Below are positions 24,875 through 37,906 of a DNA stretch of 64,000 bases, in pieces. Source of the stretch: Gaertneriomyces semiglobifer (lineage: Eukaryota; Chytridiomycota; Chytridiomycetes; Spizellomycetales; Spizellomycetaceae); contig JAHLKF010000002.1 of the NCBI GenBank assembly GCA_025558075.1, positions 558,001 through 622,000 on the forward strand, read 5' to 3'. Below the pieces are notes generated by a model, which saw only the letters and a list, made by a program, of their open reading frames with translations, was not told the DNA's origin and ran no database searches. Each line of letters starts with the position of its first letter. Position 1 is the stretch's first letter. A program made the position numbers and the translations under genes.

Positions 24875-26302
24875 TTAATAGCCTTTACTACATCGTACTC
24901 GCCTGGCCTCTTTGAGCAACTTGATGCACTTGCTTTTTCCAGCCAGCTTGGCGTTTTTGACAGCATCATCGTCCACTTCCACACCAGCACTGATAAGCCA
25001 ATTGCAAGTCTCAACATCACCGTCTCCAGCAGCACGGCGTAGCAGCACTCCAGCCGCACTACACATTCGCACCTGGTTCTCCAGAACCGCCTGCAGAAGG
25101 GCGACATTGCCGAGCACTCGCTCGCGGACCGTGGGGCTTGCGGGTACTAACGACAACAACAGCGCGTCCAGCGAAAAGTTTTTGCAGTCTGGGGATGTCA
25201 GCAGATACGATAGAATGCGCGGCGATGTATCAAGCAAGCTTGGCAGCAGCGACGTGGGCACAGGCGCCTGGCGCGGCAGATGTGGCAGCACGGCAATGAA
25301 GATTCCCAAGTTGTCTACTTTCAGTAAGTGCTGGAGCAGCGGCAAGGGCAGGCAAATGGTCTCACTGACGCTGGACCCAGAGCGCTTCTGTTCGTTAAGG
25401 GGCGTTCGGCTGTGCACACCTGTCTGCACGGCTTTATCAGCTAGTGGAGGCTTCCGCCCAGCAAGTTCGTTCCAAGCAGCGACAACGTTCAAGGCCAAAT
25501 CCAAATCTCCACCGCCCACAGCGACATCTAAGACACGCTGCACAGATGTGATACATCCATGAGAGAGACACCATAGAGCGGTATACACATTGCCGCAAGA
25601 TGCAATAGCAGTGTCGGGCGAGTCTGCAGAATGGGACTTGTGAGACCATGGTCGCTCAACAGGTCTCTTCACTCTGTCTTCAACCATTGACCCCTCGATT
25701 TTCTCAGCACTTTTTACATGTGTATCGTCATGGTCTCGTCCTTTTAGAGGTGGTGTACGCAAAGACCCAGCAATTACTCTCATCTCCTGGAGTACGCTGG
25801 CAGCGTCAGATCCTCCGCCCAACCAACTCTCCCATACCGTTAGTACACCTTCCGTGCATATTCGCCGACGGCAAGCCATGTATAGCATGTGCAAAAACAG
25901 TTGCGCCTTGCTGCGGACGTCCAAGTCAGGTGAATGGGTATCTTCCACATGAGTAGGCCTTTCTGAATCTACTGCTACTCCTACGTTCTCCTCTCCAAGC
26001 GTGACGGGTTGACGGTACCCCCAACCGACACGAGCCGCAACCCATCTGGCTCTTATGTACTCGTCTTTCCCACACACATTCCACAGGTCGCGGTTGACCC
26101 GGAAAAAGGCTTTTGGCTGAGGTAGATAGCATACCAGTTGAGCCAGGACAGGAAGAGGCAATTGGTGAAGCTTTACTGACTGGTCCTTGTCGGAACGAGC
26201 TTTGTCAGTCGACGCACATGTTGGAGGAGAGGAAACCGATGAGAAGCTCAACGAGGAAACAGTTGTCAAGAATTGGCTTGATAAGGATCGCATCGTTTTC
26301 AT
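24875..26302 (-). CDS. F-box-like protein with ankyrin-like C-terminus
   Basis: Single exon, 475 residues, ATG at 26302, stop at 24875. The N-terminal 35 residues are Ser/Thr-rich. An F-box-like segment follows (LHQLPLPVLAQLVCYLPQPK, then FRVNRDLWNV), with the Leu-Pro start and Trp/Leu spacing of that motif though weakly conserved. The C-terminal half carries helical repeats resembling degenerate ankyrin units (TALWCLSHGCITSVQRVLDV; LLRRAAGDGDVETCNWLISA followed by GVEVDDDAVKNAKLAGKSKC). F-box proteins recruit substrates to SCF ubiquitin ligases. The repeat calls are by eye and modest. The unusually intron-free structure differs from most neighbours. Confidence 0.65.
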   Translation of the reverse strand: MKTMRSLSSQFLTTVSSLSFSSVSSPPTCASTDKARSDKDQSVKLHQLPLPVLAQLVCYLPQPKAFFRVNRDLWNVCGKDEYIRARWVAARVGWGYRQPVTLGEENVGVAVDSERPTHVEDTHSPDLDVRSKAQLFLHMLYMACRRRICTEGVLTVWESWLGGGSDAASVLQEMRVIAGSLRTPPLKGRDHDDTHVKSAEKIEGSMVEDRVKRPVERPWSHKSHSADSPDTAIASCGNVYTALWCLSHGCITSVQRVLDVAVGGGDLDLALNVVAAWNELAGRKPPLADKAVQTGVHSRTPLNEQKRSGSSVSETICLPLPLLQHLLKVDNLGIFIAVLPHLPRQAPVPTSLLPSLLDTSPRILSYLLTSPDCKNFSLDALLLSLVPASPTVRERVLGNVALLQAVLENQVRMCSAAGVLLRRAAGDGDVETCNWLISAGVEVDDDAVKNAKLAGKSKCIKLLKEARRVRCSKGY

Positions 26303-27127
26303 AACCTTCGCCAGCTGATATTAGCACACAGCGGAAAAGTTCTACGTTTGCCACATTCTACATCGATCGTCCATCGCTTAATACCGCTCATGGTCGGGCC
26401 GGTCGATATGGCTGGGTATCATCAGTGAAAGGCGGGTTGAAGGAATCTCTTTCTTCGCTATCAAAAATAGGCGCCCCAATGTCGTTGGCACCCCCGTCTC
26501 CTGTCATCATCCAAAAGATCTGTTGGCCCTTGGTCAATCATGATTCCTTTCGTTTTCTATAGTGCGACCCAGCGCTCAGTGTTAACCGTTTTGTGGCTAC
26601 CTATGCCACAGGAGGTCACCAACTGGGTGTGCATGAGGGATCACTTTTATACACCGGAGAAATCCAGCCTTCAGCTGGCTCTGACAATGCTAAACTACAG
26701 CATGTTCAAAAAGGCCAACACAAAGGCCGACAACGAGGGGAGGACGTGTTTTGGCCTTTGTTCAGTGTTCATAACAAACGAAAACACCCATTTCAAAAGT
26801 CTTCAAATGGCCTTTGTCTTTCGTTCTTTGATTGTAATACTGAGTTTATGACCTCGGGCTATGCACCTACAATAAATAACCTGCCACTTTCTGTCGCAGC
26901 ACCTCGCTCAAGATAAACCAACTTCCCTTGTCCATTACCACCGTCTACAGGGTCAACCATGACCTGACGCTATTGTCACTGCGGTATCCGACCCAACGAT
27001 GTGGGTATCCTTTCGCAAAATTATCCGTTTCGCAAGATGTTTGCAAGGCGGACGTGATGATGACAATGCGCTGTGTGGACGGCAATGCAACATTTTGTGC
27101 TACAGCCAATACGATTCAAGGAATGCA
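26303..27127. other. Intergenic region with short GGCCTTTGT repeats
   Basis: 825 bp between two minus-strand genes. No gene supported. At about 26700-26830 the motif ACAAAGGCC/GGCCTTTGT occurs several times in both orientations, forming an imperfect inverted repeat (GTTCAAAAAGGCCAACAC against GTGTTTTGGCCTTTGTTC). Confidence 0.45.
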
Positions 27128-29645
27128 TCAAGTGCTGGCTTTTTCGGATTGTCGCAGCGCCCGTGCCATGGCCGTTCCAGATCCAAAGGAATTCGCCAAC
27201 ATATCTAAGCTACGGGCATGGACGGAGATTCCTTCCTGGCATCGCTTATAAATGGCGTCTTGCCCTTCCAGGCCTTTGGTTCCAAGCGCCATCACGTAAA
27301 CTAAGTAGGCTGTCTTAGTCCTGAATACAGTATCGAGATAAATGAAAGCATGGAAGGCTTACCGAGTCCAACTTGGTAAATGCCCGTGGCAAGATGAGGT
27401 GTCAGCGTTGTCAGGGTTGGATCAACTCGTAATGCTCTTTTGAGGAGATACGTTTCTGCATCCGCGACTTGGAGCGCATCCGCCAAAACCGTAGCTAGCA
27501 GCGCCGTTTGGTCCACATCTGAGTCGTCACCAAGGGCAAAGCCTGCTGCTTTCACAACCTTCTCAGGCTGAGAAAGTATTGTTGTTAACAACCATTTTCG
27601 AAGAATTCCACTCGCGTGATGCCCAAAGAAAAGCAGTGAGCATGCGATCCAGAAGTTTTGCCACTCCATTGGTGATGGATGTGAGTCAAGCGCAATTGGG
27701 CTATCTGCGGCAGATGAAAGATCGCGAAGCGCGGGGGGCAGTGACAAAAACCAGGCATCCAAATCGGCATCTAACGTTTGGTAATCGATGATCATCCTCG
27801 TTCCGTGGTTTTGTTGTACAAAGTCCGCGACCTACGCCAATGAACAATATGAATGTGATCGCAAGTTCATGGAACCATACACGACTCACGTACCCTTCCG
27901 TATAGGACAATGAGTGGTTTCATATATGCGAGTAATGAGTGTTCTGAGCCAATGCGAGAGAGATACGGGGTAATTTGGTGTTCTGGCCATCCGCTCGGCC
28001 ATAATTCTTCCGGGATATGTGAGCGCGTCCGTACCGGAACGTTTGCAAACATCGAAGGCAAATCAAGGTACATGAACGCCAGTCTGAAGATGGAGCAGCG
28101 CCGTCAGCGGTCAGTGCAGGTAAGACCTGCACAATTTACGGTAGAGATAACTACCTTTCCATCATAATTGTCGACGCCCACGTCCGGCGGCGAATCTCCA
28201 TTTCCAGCGGGTTGAGCTGGAAGCCATCTATGTGGGCATTCTCGAGTGCCAGATAGTGTGCCATCCGGCATGCCATACCTGATAGAGTATATCGGTCAGC
28301 TTCCGCAATGATCGCCAGCGGTAGAAAAAAAAATACTTACTAATTTGCCGCCAGGTCACCGCCAACGAGCCTTTCACTTTATGTGGAAAGCGTGTCAATT
28401 CGGAATAGATCAGCTCAGACGTCAACTCTGATACTCACTAACACAACAGGTTGCCAAAATCAACAGGCCCTGCACTGAACTCAAAGACGGAGCTTCGAAG
28501 ACTTCTGGCAGCATAGCCCTTGACATGTTGTAATACTCATCCCCTGCCTCGTGTCCCTTGCCGTTTCTTCTATTTTCTTCCACATACTTGCACGCAAGGC
28601 ATTGCATTGTTAATAAAAGGAAAGGCTCTTGGTAACGTACAGCAGTGAGGAAGCTTTCCCGATGTAAGAAGTTCAGCGGTGGCTGAGAACCAGGATAGCT
28701 ATCGTCGCGTAAATTTATCAGTGCACAAGGTCCTTCAGCAAAAAGAGGTTGACGAGTCGCAAGTTCACGATACATACCGGAAAAACACATCAATGAGCCT
28801 CATCTAAGGAAGGAAAGAACAGCATCAGGATGAAGAATGTATAGAAGCGACTAAAAAACGAGGCTCACCGAAATATCCAACCCTCGCACTCGAAAATCTG
28901 ATCGCTCCTGCTGACTTTTCGCAATTTCATGCGGTGGCATCCTGTCGGGCAAAACTGGAAGGCAATTTCTGCTGGGACTCGGCATTTCCTCCGGATTTAA
29001 AGCAAGAGTGCCCCAGTTTGCAATTTCCCGGACAGCAAACGGTGCCTGACCCGACCAAGCACCAGAGGAGCCGCCACTTGGCGTAGGCAAGGCGGATTGA
29101 GGTCTGCTGATGGCTCGTCGCTTCAATGGTGGTTCCTCCCCTACGTGATTTGGAGTAGTTGGTGCATAATCGGCAGAGGGAGTGGAAGGCGTGGCCGATC
29201 TCTGCGAGTGATTCTTGCGAAGTTCATCAATGTAATACGAACACTGTCCATCTCCGCTGCCAAAAACACGACATGCAGCGCAGATAGGGCGTTCTCCGTC
29301 GCACTGAGTGACCAAACAGTCGGTAACAGTTAGATATCACACGCTAAAGGCATTATCAGGAGCACCGAGGATAAGTACCTTTCTCTTTCTCAGTCGACAT
29401 GGTTCACACGCTTTTCGTCGCGTTAAACCAGAGGTTTTTCGTGAGGTGGCTGTGGTCTGGATAGTACGTGTCGTTCGAGATTGTTTGCTGGCTTGATCAG
29501 GTGATGCTGAGGGTTCCTTGCTGAATTCTCTAGCATCTCGTGCGTCCATCGTGGTATCGATCGGAGATGGCGACGAACTCGACATTGTGCGCATCGGATT
29601 GAGACTGGTCGGAGAGCGGTTTGATCTCTTCCTTGGCGTGGTCAT
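27128..29645 (-). CDS. Zn(II)2Cys6 fungal transcription factor
   Basis: DNA-binding regulator of the Gal4 class. The ATG at 29645 begins a Ser/Thr/Pro-rich N-terminus; the binuclear cluster is split by an intron (about 29309-29379) and reads CEPCRLRKRKC + DGERPICAACRVFGSGDGQC, that is CX2CX6CX6CX2CX9C. A linker with a basic KRRAISRPQS segment follows. The middle part (about 28790-27360) resembles the fungal-specific transcription factor domain (PPLNFLHRESFLTAVRYQEP; MLPEVFEAPSLSSVQGLLIL). The gene does not stop at 27301: a 62-nt intron (27301-27362, GTAAGC...TTAG) joins in phase to a last exon 27300-27128 coding VYVMALGTKGLEGQDAIYKR and ending SEKAST. Target genes unknown. Several short introns, not all resolved. 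Confidence 0.85.
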
Positions 29646-29766
29646 ATATCTTGAATAGCTCAATGCGCGATTTGGTTAAGGTTTAAGCTTTGCCTTGGGT
29701 GTGAATCACCAGATTGTTACGGCGTTTGTATGGGCCAGAAGACTGTCGCCAGATAAATATGCTAGT

Positions 29767-30055
29767 ATGCCTGTTGTAAGTGTGTGTGTTTAATTAAAGT
29801 GCTGTGTGCACTGGCTAGTTCCTTGGCGGGCCGCCGAGGTGTGCGTCGTCCAGCTGCACTGGGTGCGGCCGATGCCGAAATAAGTTCAAAAGGAGGTGTA
29901 CTCGCTGTTCAGTTGAAAAAGGTAAATGCAAGTCCACGGAGACTCGCTCCGGGGAGCGCGGAGGATCACTATCAGAGCCGGCACTCCATTCCGGAGTCAA
30001 AATGTGTGAACGGTCCCTGGAACTTGCAAGTGAAGAAATGCAACGAATCTGATGA
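29767..30055 (+). CDS. Small Cys-rich candidate gene with a degenerate zinc-cluster-like motif
   Basis: Hypothetical, low confidence. ATG CCT GTT at 29767 is followed by a GTAAGT donor and a CTAG acceptor (43-nt intron, 29776-29818). The joined frame stays open for about 80 codons and codes CTGCGRCRNKFKRRCTRC, then SVEKGKC. The spacing is near Zn(II)2Cys6 but the third cysteine position is Phe and the loop is short. It runs divergently from the zinc-cluster gene starting at 29645. It may be a decayed paralogue of a zinc-cluster gene, a truncated real gene, or chance. The stop is TGA at about 30050-30055. Confidence 0.25.
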
Positions 30056-32470
<2,415 letters not shown>

Positions 32471-32778
32471 ATAGCTTAATGAACTGTCCTGGGGTTAATA
32501 AAGTTTTTGCTTCTTATTTTCAGTGGACATGGAAACTCATGCGGACTGGTTGAACTTATTTTTGATGTGATTGAATCCACGTGGATGTGCAGGCGATTTG
32601 TCACTGAAAGAGTGAACTGATTGTAGGAAGCGCGACCTACAGCACGGGCGCAGACAATCGTCCGATATTAAGCTGAGCCATCTCTGCTGGAGGGGACTAC
32701 CCTGACTACGGTTTGCATATGGTTACCCTCAAGACTTCACCAGCTTTGCCTCTCCTTTTCCTTTTCATTATCTGAAGG
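32471..32778. other. Convergent intergenic region
   Basis: 308 bp holding the RPL10 3' UTR (AATAAA at 32497-32502) and the presumed 3' end of the small minus-strand gene. Nothing else seen. Confidence 0.5.
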
Positions 32779-33066
32779 TTATACGCGCACACGCGTTAGC
32801 ATCGAGCTTATCTTCGCAACCAAACTGTTCATACCGCTAGAGTCTCCAAATAACGAATTCACACTAGGAGTCTTGGTCAATGCCTGGTCTCTGTGATTCA
32901 AGGCGACTTCAGAGGTGCTCCCAACGGTGGAGCGAAGAATGGGGCCACTTCTGAGTTCGGCCATAACGCGCGCAGGGGTGGGATCGTTGACGACCTCCTT
33001 TGCAGGTGCTGCGCTCAAAGGAGTGTAGTTCACCGTGTTGCCCAGGTTGGGATATGCTTGATTCAT
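32779..33066 (-). CDS. Small hypothetical protein (95 residues)
   Basis: ATG at 33066, stop at 32779. Not recognised. Hydrophilic, Asn/Ser/Thr-rich, with no signal peptide or membrane helix (MNQAYPNLGNTVNYTPLSAA at the start; SSMLTRVRV at the end). The stretch DPTPARVMAELRS may form a helix. It could be the last exon of a longer gene whose upstream exons lie in 33100-33500. Support is only an open frame of even composition, so confidence is low. Confidence 0.35.
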   Translation of the reverse strand: MNQAYPNLGNTVNYTPLSAAPAKEVVNDPTPARVMAELRSGPILRSTVGSTSEVALNHRDQALTKTPSVNSLFGDSSGMNSLVAKISSMLTRVRV

Positions 33067-33926
33067 GTTTGTGGTTGGAAACAGTACAAAGGTTTTTCTG
33101 ATGATGGTTGGCTGCGAAACCTCGAACCTTATTTGGGTGCGGGAATGCCTGTGATTTACGCGTCAAACGTCTTGCTTATTCAGCCTCGTGCACTCATTTG
33201 TTTACTAAGTTGAGTCCGGATGTCCTTCTTATTTATCCAAAGAGCACCTACCTAATCCTATATTTACTCTGAGGCCTCTTGCTTGGTAGAGTCTAGCTCC
33301 GAGAAGTATGGATGAGATCACGTATCGCGGAGCCTGCAAAATCTGAGAGAGCGTGTAATGCTGGGCGTTCGCAGAACGCAATTCAAGCGTTACGAACGTT
33401 GCTGATAGCTCGTGGACGCATTCATTTGCGTCAGTAAACCCGGCATTACACACTCTTTGCCGTTCTGGCATACAACGGGACGGGAGGGCAAATATGGTCT
33501 TTTACATGGCCTAGCTTGCGTGCCTCGAGTCTTGACTCTTGGGGAAAGTGGAGGCAAGCCTCCTCCGATTGACCAAAGCGTGTATCTTCTCAGCAGGCGT
33601 TGCAGATGAGCTTGAGGTCCTTCGCTTTTTTTGCTTTTGTGAATGTAACTTATACCAATTTCTTGTTATGTCGAGCCGGTATGGCCCTAAATATCTGACC
33701 ACGCTTTAATGCTAAGGTTGAATATCTGACCACGCTTAGTAGAGCAAGTGCATCCATCTCGTCGTTCGTAGGCCTCTTGCTTCGGTAAACCTCCTAGCTC
33801 TAACCAGTCGTGCCTTGAACTTCCTCCGCTTCCGTCGAGCTGTTACAAAAGGCGACCGCGTTATTTCCCGTTTTTCGTTGGAAGCACATCCCAAACCTCA
33901 CTGATCGAACTGTTGAAGCCTTCATC
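33067..33926. other. Intergenic region upstream of HPRT
   Basis: 860 bp between the small minus-strand frame and HPRT. An 80-codon minus-strand open frame at 33229-33471 could be an exon but has no recognisable motif. Contains a 17-bp direct repeat (listed separately). Confidence 0.45.
33690..33737 (+). repeat. 17-bp direct repeat upstream of HPRT
   Basis: AATATCTGACCACGCTT occurs exactly at 33690-33706 and 33721-33737, 31 bp apart start to start, about 190-240 bp before the HPRT ATG. Possibly paired regulator sites; otherwise a small duplication. Confidence 0.6.
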
Positions 33927-35076
33927 ATGTCTTCGAAAGGCTGCATTGACATTAAGGATCAGGACGGGTACGACCTCGAACATTTTGTCGTTCCGCCGCA
34001 TTACGAGAAGGATCTGGAGAGGGTACTTGTCCCGTATGGATTGATCCGGGATCGTATCTCTAAATTGGCGCAGACAATCGCTAAAGACTGCCAGAATCCA
34101 GTTGTTGCATGTTGCGTACTGAAGGTACCCGCCGGAAGTTGCTTTAAATATTACTTGGTATCCTCCATGACTCTCTTCATTAGGGTGCTCACGGCTTCTT
34201 CGCTCATTTGGGTGCGAGTCGAAACATTTGAGTAGCTGAATGCCATAGAACATTGTTCTAATGACGACCTATTTCATGCTTACAGTTGAGGATTTGAAAA
34301 AGTGCAAGAACAGCAAAGGAGGGTCAAGTATGTGCTTGACGCTAGTGCAACTTGATGCAGATACAGCTCGCAAACTCAACCCCTGTTGTAACAGTTCCTC
34401 TCAGCTTTGAGTTCATCAAAGTGAAAAGGCAAGCACTATTTCTCAGGATCTTGAGCAGGACCGTGAATGACCGTAGGCCCTTAGTTATGAAAATGATCAG
34501 TCGACTGGAAATGTTAGCATTTCCTTGAAAGAAGATGACCTCAAGGCGTTCAAGGGCAAGGACCTGCTTATTGTCGAGGATATCGTCGACACAGGTGCGC
34601 CACTGTGGCTACCTCAATGTCTTTGCACCTCGTTAACAAGTGCTCTTCAATTGTAGGAAAGACCATGGTTGCTCTTGTCGAGAAACTGAAACAGTACCAA
34701 CCCGCGAGCATCAAAGTCGTCAGTCTTTTGCTCAAGAAGACCGACCGGAGTAATAAATACGTGTAAGTGCACCTGTGCTCGCATCACGCATTGCAACGGG
34801 CATTTGTTGAAGCTGTAATTCCAGGCCAGACTACGTCGGGTTCGCCATTCCTGATTTGTTCGTTGTTGGGTAAGTACCATTTCACTTCAAAAAGTATCAT
34901 AGAGTGTCAACTCATTCGGTCATCATTAGATATTGTGTAAGTGTGGATGGTGGTGCGATATTACCTTCTTCCGTTGATCCAATTTCTGTGTTTAGCTTGA
35001 CTACAACGAACACTTCCGGGATCTGGACCATATCGCCGTCATTTCAGATCACGGCAAAAAGGCGTATGCGGTTTAG
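33927..35076 (+). CDS. HPRT1: Hypoxanthine-guanine phosphoribosyltransferase
   Basis: Purine salvage enzyme converting hypoxanthine or guanine plus PRPP to IMP or GMP. Start ATG 33927, stop TAG 35074-35076, with about six short introns. Exons read: [45 protein letters not shown] + [25 protein letters not shown]; the PRPP-binding motif [40 protein letters not shown]; and [20 protein letters not shown]. The [10 protein letters not shown] loop and [13 protein letters not shown] make it an HPRT1-type enzyme like those of animals. Catalytic Asp in EDIVDTG and the flexible loop are present. The exon around 34180-34215 is short and its boundaries are approximate. Confidence 0.93.
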
Positions 35077-35321
35077 ATTTGCAGGACAATGCCCTCGAAT
35101 TTCTATGATAACTTGATGGGCGCCTGATACACTTAACATTCCAAGTCAATATTGCATTATCAATTATCAGCGCGAGGCAATCGTGTGCGTGCAATGAAAG
35201 ATGAAATGAGCGAGAAGCGCTGATGTCCAAGTCTATTGCGGATAAACACAAGCACACATTCTGCGTCGCATTATTAGCGCTAGCAATACTGATAACACGG
35301 AAGATGTCCGCACTGCGGAGA

Positions 35322-36392
35322 TCATTGTTGACGAGCCTCAGCTTGTCGCTGCTGTGTCTCCAAGTCGCATTTGGAGATGATAAAGTCTCTGACTGTCTCA
35401 TAAACCTTTTTTACAGCTGGCGGAACCGCAGGATGGCCAGCGAGGGCATCCATCCTTACTCGCATTCCCGCGCATGCTTGCTTCGTAGAAGGATTCATGA
35501 GGTAACGGAACGACAGGAACCGGGAATAGATGAACGGAGCCATAAACGATGACCATCCCAAGAAGATGCCAAGGGTGGCGGTAGGCATAATGACCCATAC
35601 TTCGGCATTGGCCACAAAGCGAAGTGCTCTAGTCTGATTGGCGCGGGAAAAGCGTAAAATTGCGTCCTGAACTTTCGGGCCAAGAGAGCTCGTGCCGGCT
35701 GGTAAGAAGATGGGGACAATTTCGGACCGGACGTAGTTCAGGGAGTGAAAGAAAGAGAAAACAGTATACGGGATGAGAGACACTGGAGACGATGTAAGGC
35801 AGAAACAATAATTAGTAAACGCCTAGATGAGCACAGCATAGCACAGACACCAAAAAGCATGCAACGTACCAGTTAATGGCTTGGAAAAATACCAGAACAG
35901 AGCCAACATCAAATATTGCGTATTCTCGTCTCTCAAGAGACGCTGAAGGAATGCAGCATTGAACTGAGGCATCTAGAAAAATCGGTGGAGCCTTCAATTA
36001 AGTATGGATAGTCGAAAAAGATCGCATGCGGACAAAGCATCAACGCCGTAAAGTATATACTCACTCCATGCCCTTTATACATGATGATTCCATAGCTGAT
36101 GAGCGTTCCGAGGTAAGCCTTGGCATAATACCACTGGGCCCTAGCAGAACTTCTGCCGGTGAAAATGTACAAGAGAGCCGAAATTACTGTTGAGTTTTGA
36201 GATTGAGATAAGTTGACGGGTAATTACGGAATAACCAGGGGTTCGACGTGCTGTCTCACCGGTAACGAGATGGCCCACAAACCACACGAACTGAGCAGAA
36301 AGTACAAGCTTTTGAGCGCGCTGCGCCAGAGGGGCTACAGGACGAGGGGCGCTAGGGCCTGTTGGTGATGAAGTACTGGCGTTCGTTGACAT
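35322..36392 (-). CDS. TMEM33/Pom33 family membrane protein
   Basis: Endoplasmic reticulum and nuclear-pore-associated membrane protein (yeast Pom33/Per33, animal TMEM33, fission yeast Tts1), which shapes ER tubules and helps nuclear pore distribution. ATG 36392 (MSTNASTSSPTGPSAPRPVA), stop TGA at 35322-35324. Exons read QFVWFVGHLVT, ALLYIFTGRSSARAQWYYAK, AYLGTLISYGIIMYKGHG, YLMLALFWYFSKPLT, SLIPYTVFSFFHSLNYVRSE, and VWVIMPTATLGIFLGWSSFM, matching the family layout of two N-terminal and two central hydrophobic pairs followed by an amphipathic C-terminus (VKKVYETVRDFIISKCD). About four introns. Length near 260 residues is typical. Confidence 0.85.
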
Positions 36393-36901
36393 TGTTCGGC
36401 AGTAGTTGTTCCGACAACTGTGGAGGTAAATGGAGCCGAGTTGCGAAAGCACGCGTTGACAAATGCTCACAACGGTTGCGGTCAAAACCGAGTGTCCCAA
36501 GACGTTGTATTGGAGCGAAAAAGCGAAAGAGCAGAGTTACTTGCTGCCACGGTATGGGTATGATGTGAGGTGGAAGTAGGTCGTTGTCTGGTCTTGGCTT
36601 GGAAACGCGGCGAACCTTCAGATCAGTAGCGTATTCCGCCGGTTAGTTAGGGTTGCAATTCCCAATGACACAACATTCTGAAATTTCGTATAATTTGGGA
36701 TCAAGACTATGAGACAGAAATACACAAATACACACATAAAACTAGATATCAGTGCGCATGCGTTTATTGCCCTCCCGAGGTGACAATGGAGGCGAGCGCT
36801 TCACGGCTTTCGCATTTGGAAATGACTGTCATCACAATCGCGGGTTATTTCTTCGAAAGAGGGCGAAGTAATTCCTTCCCGCTGCCTTACCTGTAATGTA
36901 C
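36393..36901. other. Intergenic region
   Basis: 509 bp between TMEM33 and peroxiredoxin, both minus strand; it holds the TMEM33 promoter and the peroxiredoxin 3' UTR. A last two-codon peroxiredoxin exon at about 36845-36850 is possible. Confidence 0.45.
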
Positions 36902-37906
36902 TCATACCTGGCTGAAGTAAGCTTTGCTTCCCTTGGGGTCAGCTTTGATAGTGGCGCCACCCTGCTGCCAGTTGGCGGGGCAGACCTCACCGTGCTGCAT
37001 AATTGAGGAACGTTAGCCATAAAAGGTTGACGACCCCATTTCCCTCGTAACCCTTACCTCAGCGTTGAAGCGGAGAGCTTCAATCAAACGCACGTATTCG
37101 CTGACATTGCGGCCAATGGGAAGGTCGTTGACGTGAGCAATACGCAGGTTCTGCTCAGGGTCAATGATGAACTAAACAGAGCGAACTCAATTAATTAAGT
37201 GTGACACACTTGCAGGACGTCCATGAGTGGGTACTCACAGTTCCACGAAGAGCCACACCAGCATCTTCGCCTTCGGTGATCAAGACGCCGTAGTCACTGG
37301 CGATCTTCTTGGTGGGGTCGGCCAAAACGGGGATTTGCATCTCACCGAGGCCACCCTCCTTACGGGGAGTGTTGATCCAGGCAAGGTGGGAGAAGCGTGT
37401 GTCGGTGGAGCAAGCAATGACCTCAGCATTCAACTTGCGGAACTCGTTGGCGCGGTCAGAGAAGGCAACGATCTCGGTAGGGCAGACGAAGGTGACTACA
37501 ACCATAAGGAGCGGTTATGGTCCGCACATAGAGACAGCGCAGGGTAGTGGCCAGTGACAACTTACAATCCATGGGGTAGAAGAAGAGGACAACGTACTTG
37601 CCCTTGTACTGGTCAAGAGAAACCTCCTTGAAGTCGCCATTCTACCAATGGAATCACGGTTGTTTAGTAATCTGTTGTTTGTGATGGTACCAGCAGCACA
37701 AGGAACGTACCACGACAGCGGTACCCTTGAAAGCGGGAGCCTTTGTTCCAACAATTGGTGCTATGGAGAAACACGTTAGAAAGTTACCCTTCGCAACCTA
37801 CTACCGTCTACATAAGATCCAACTTTTCCCGTGTCAAACTCGCACGGTCGCGGCCACCATCTAGTACTGAACAGCACAAGCGCCTTTGGCATAACCACTT
37901 ACCCAT
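36902..37906 (-). CDS. TSA1: Typical 2-Cys peroxiredoxin
   Basis: Thioredoxin-dependent peroxidase of the Tsa1/PRDX1-4 group, reducing H2O2 and organic peroxides. Exon 1 is only four nucleotides (ATG G, 37903-37906), joined across an intron (37761-37902) to CACCAATTG, giving [18 protein letters not shown]. Next exons: [20 protein letters not shown], then the peroxidatic Cys motif [60 protein letters not shown], and the resolving Cys in [12 protein letters not shown]. The GGLG and C-terminal YF motifs are both present, the pair linked to sensitivity to over-oxidation. The frame ends KAYFSQV at TGA 36902-36904; alternatively a 57-nt intron would splice to give SQK and a stop at 36845. The biased codon use suggests high expression. 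Confidence 0.95.

Noticed and set aside
26540..26851. 103-codon plus-strand frame with ATG
   Set aside because: Falls on short inverted GGCCTTTGT repeats, has no motif and no flanking exons.
26928..27251. 107-codon plus-strand open frame
   Set aside because: No ATG start, and it overlaps antisense the last exon of the zinc-cluster gene.
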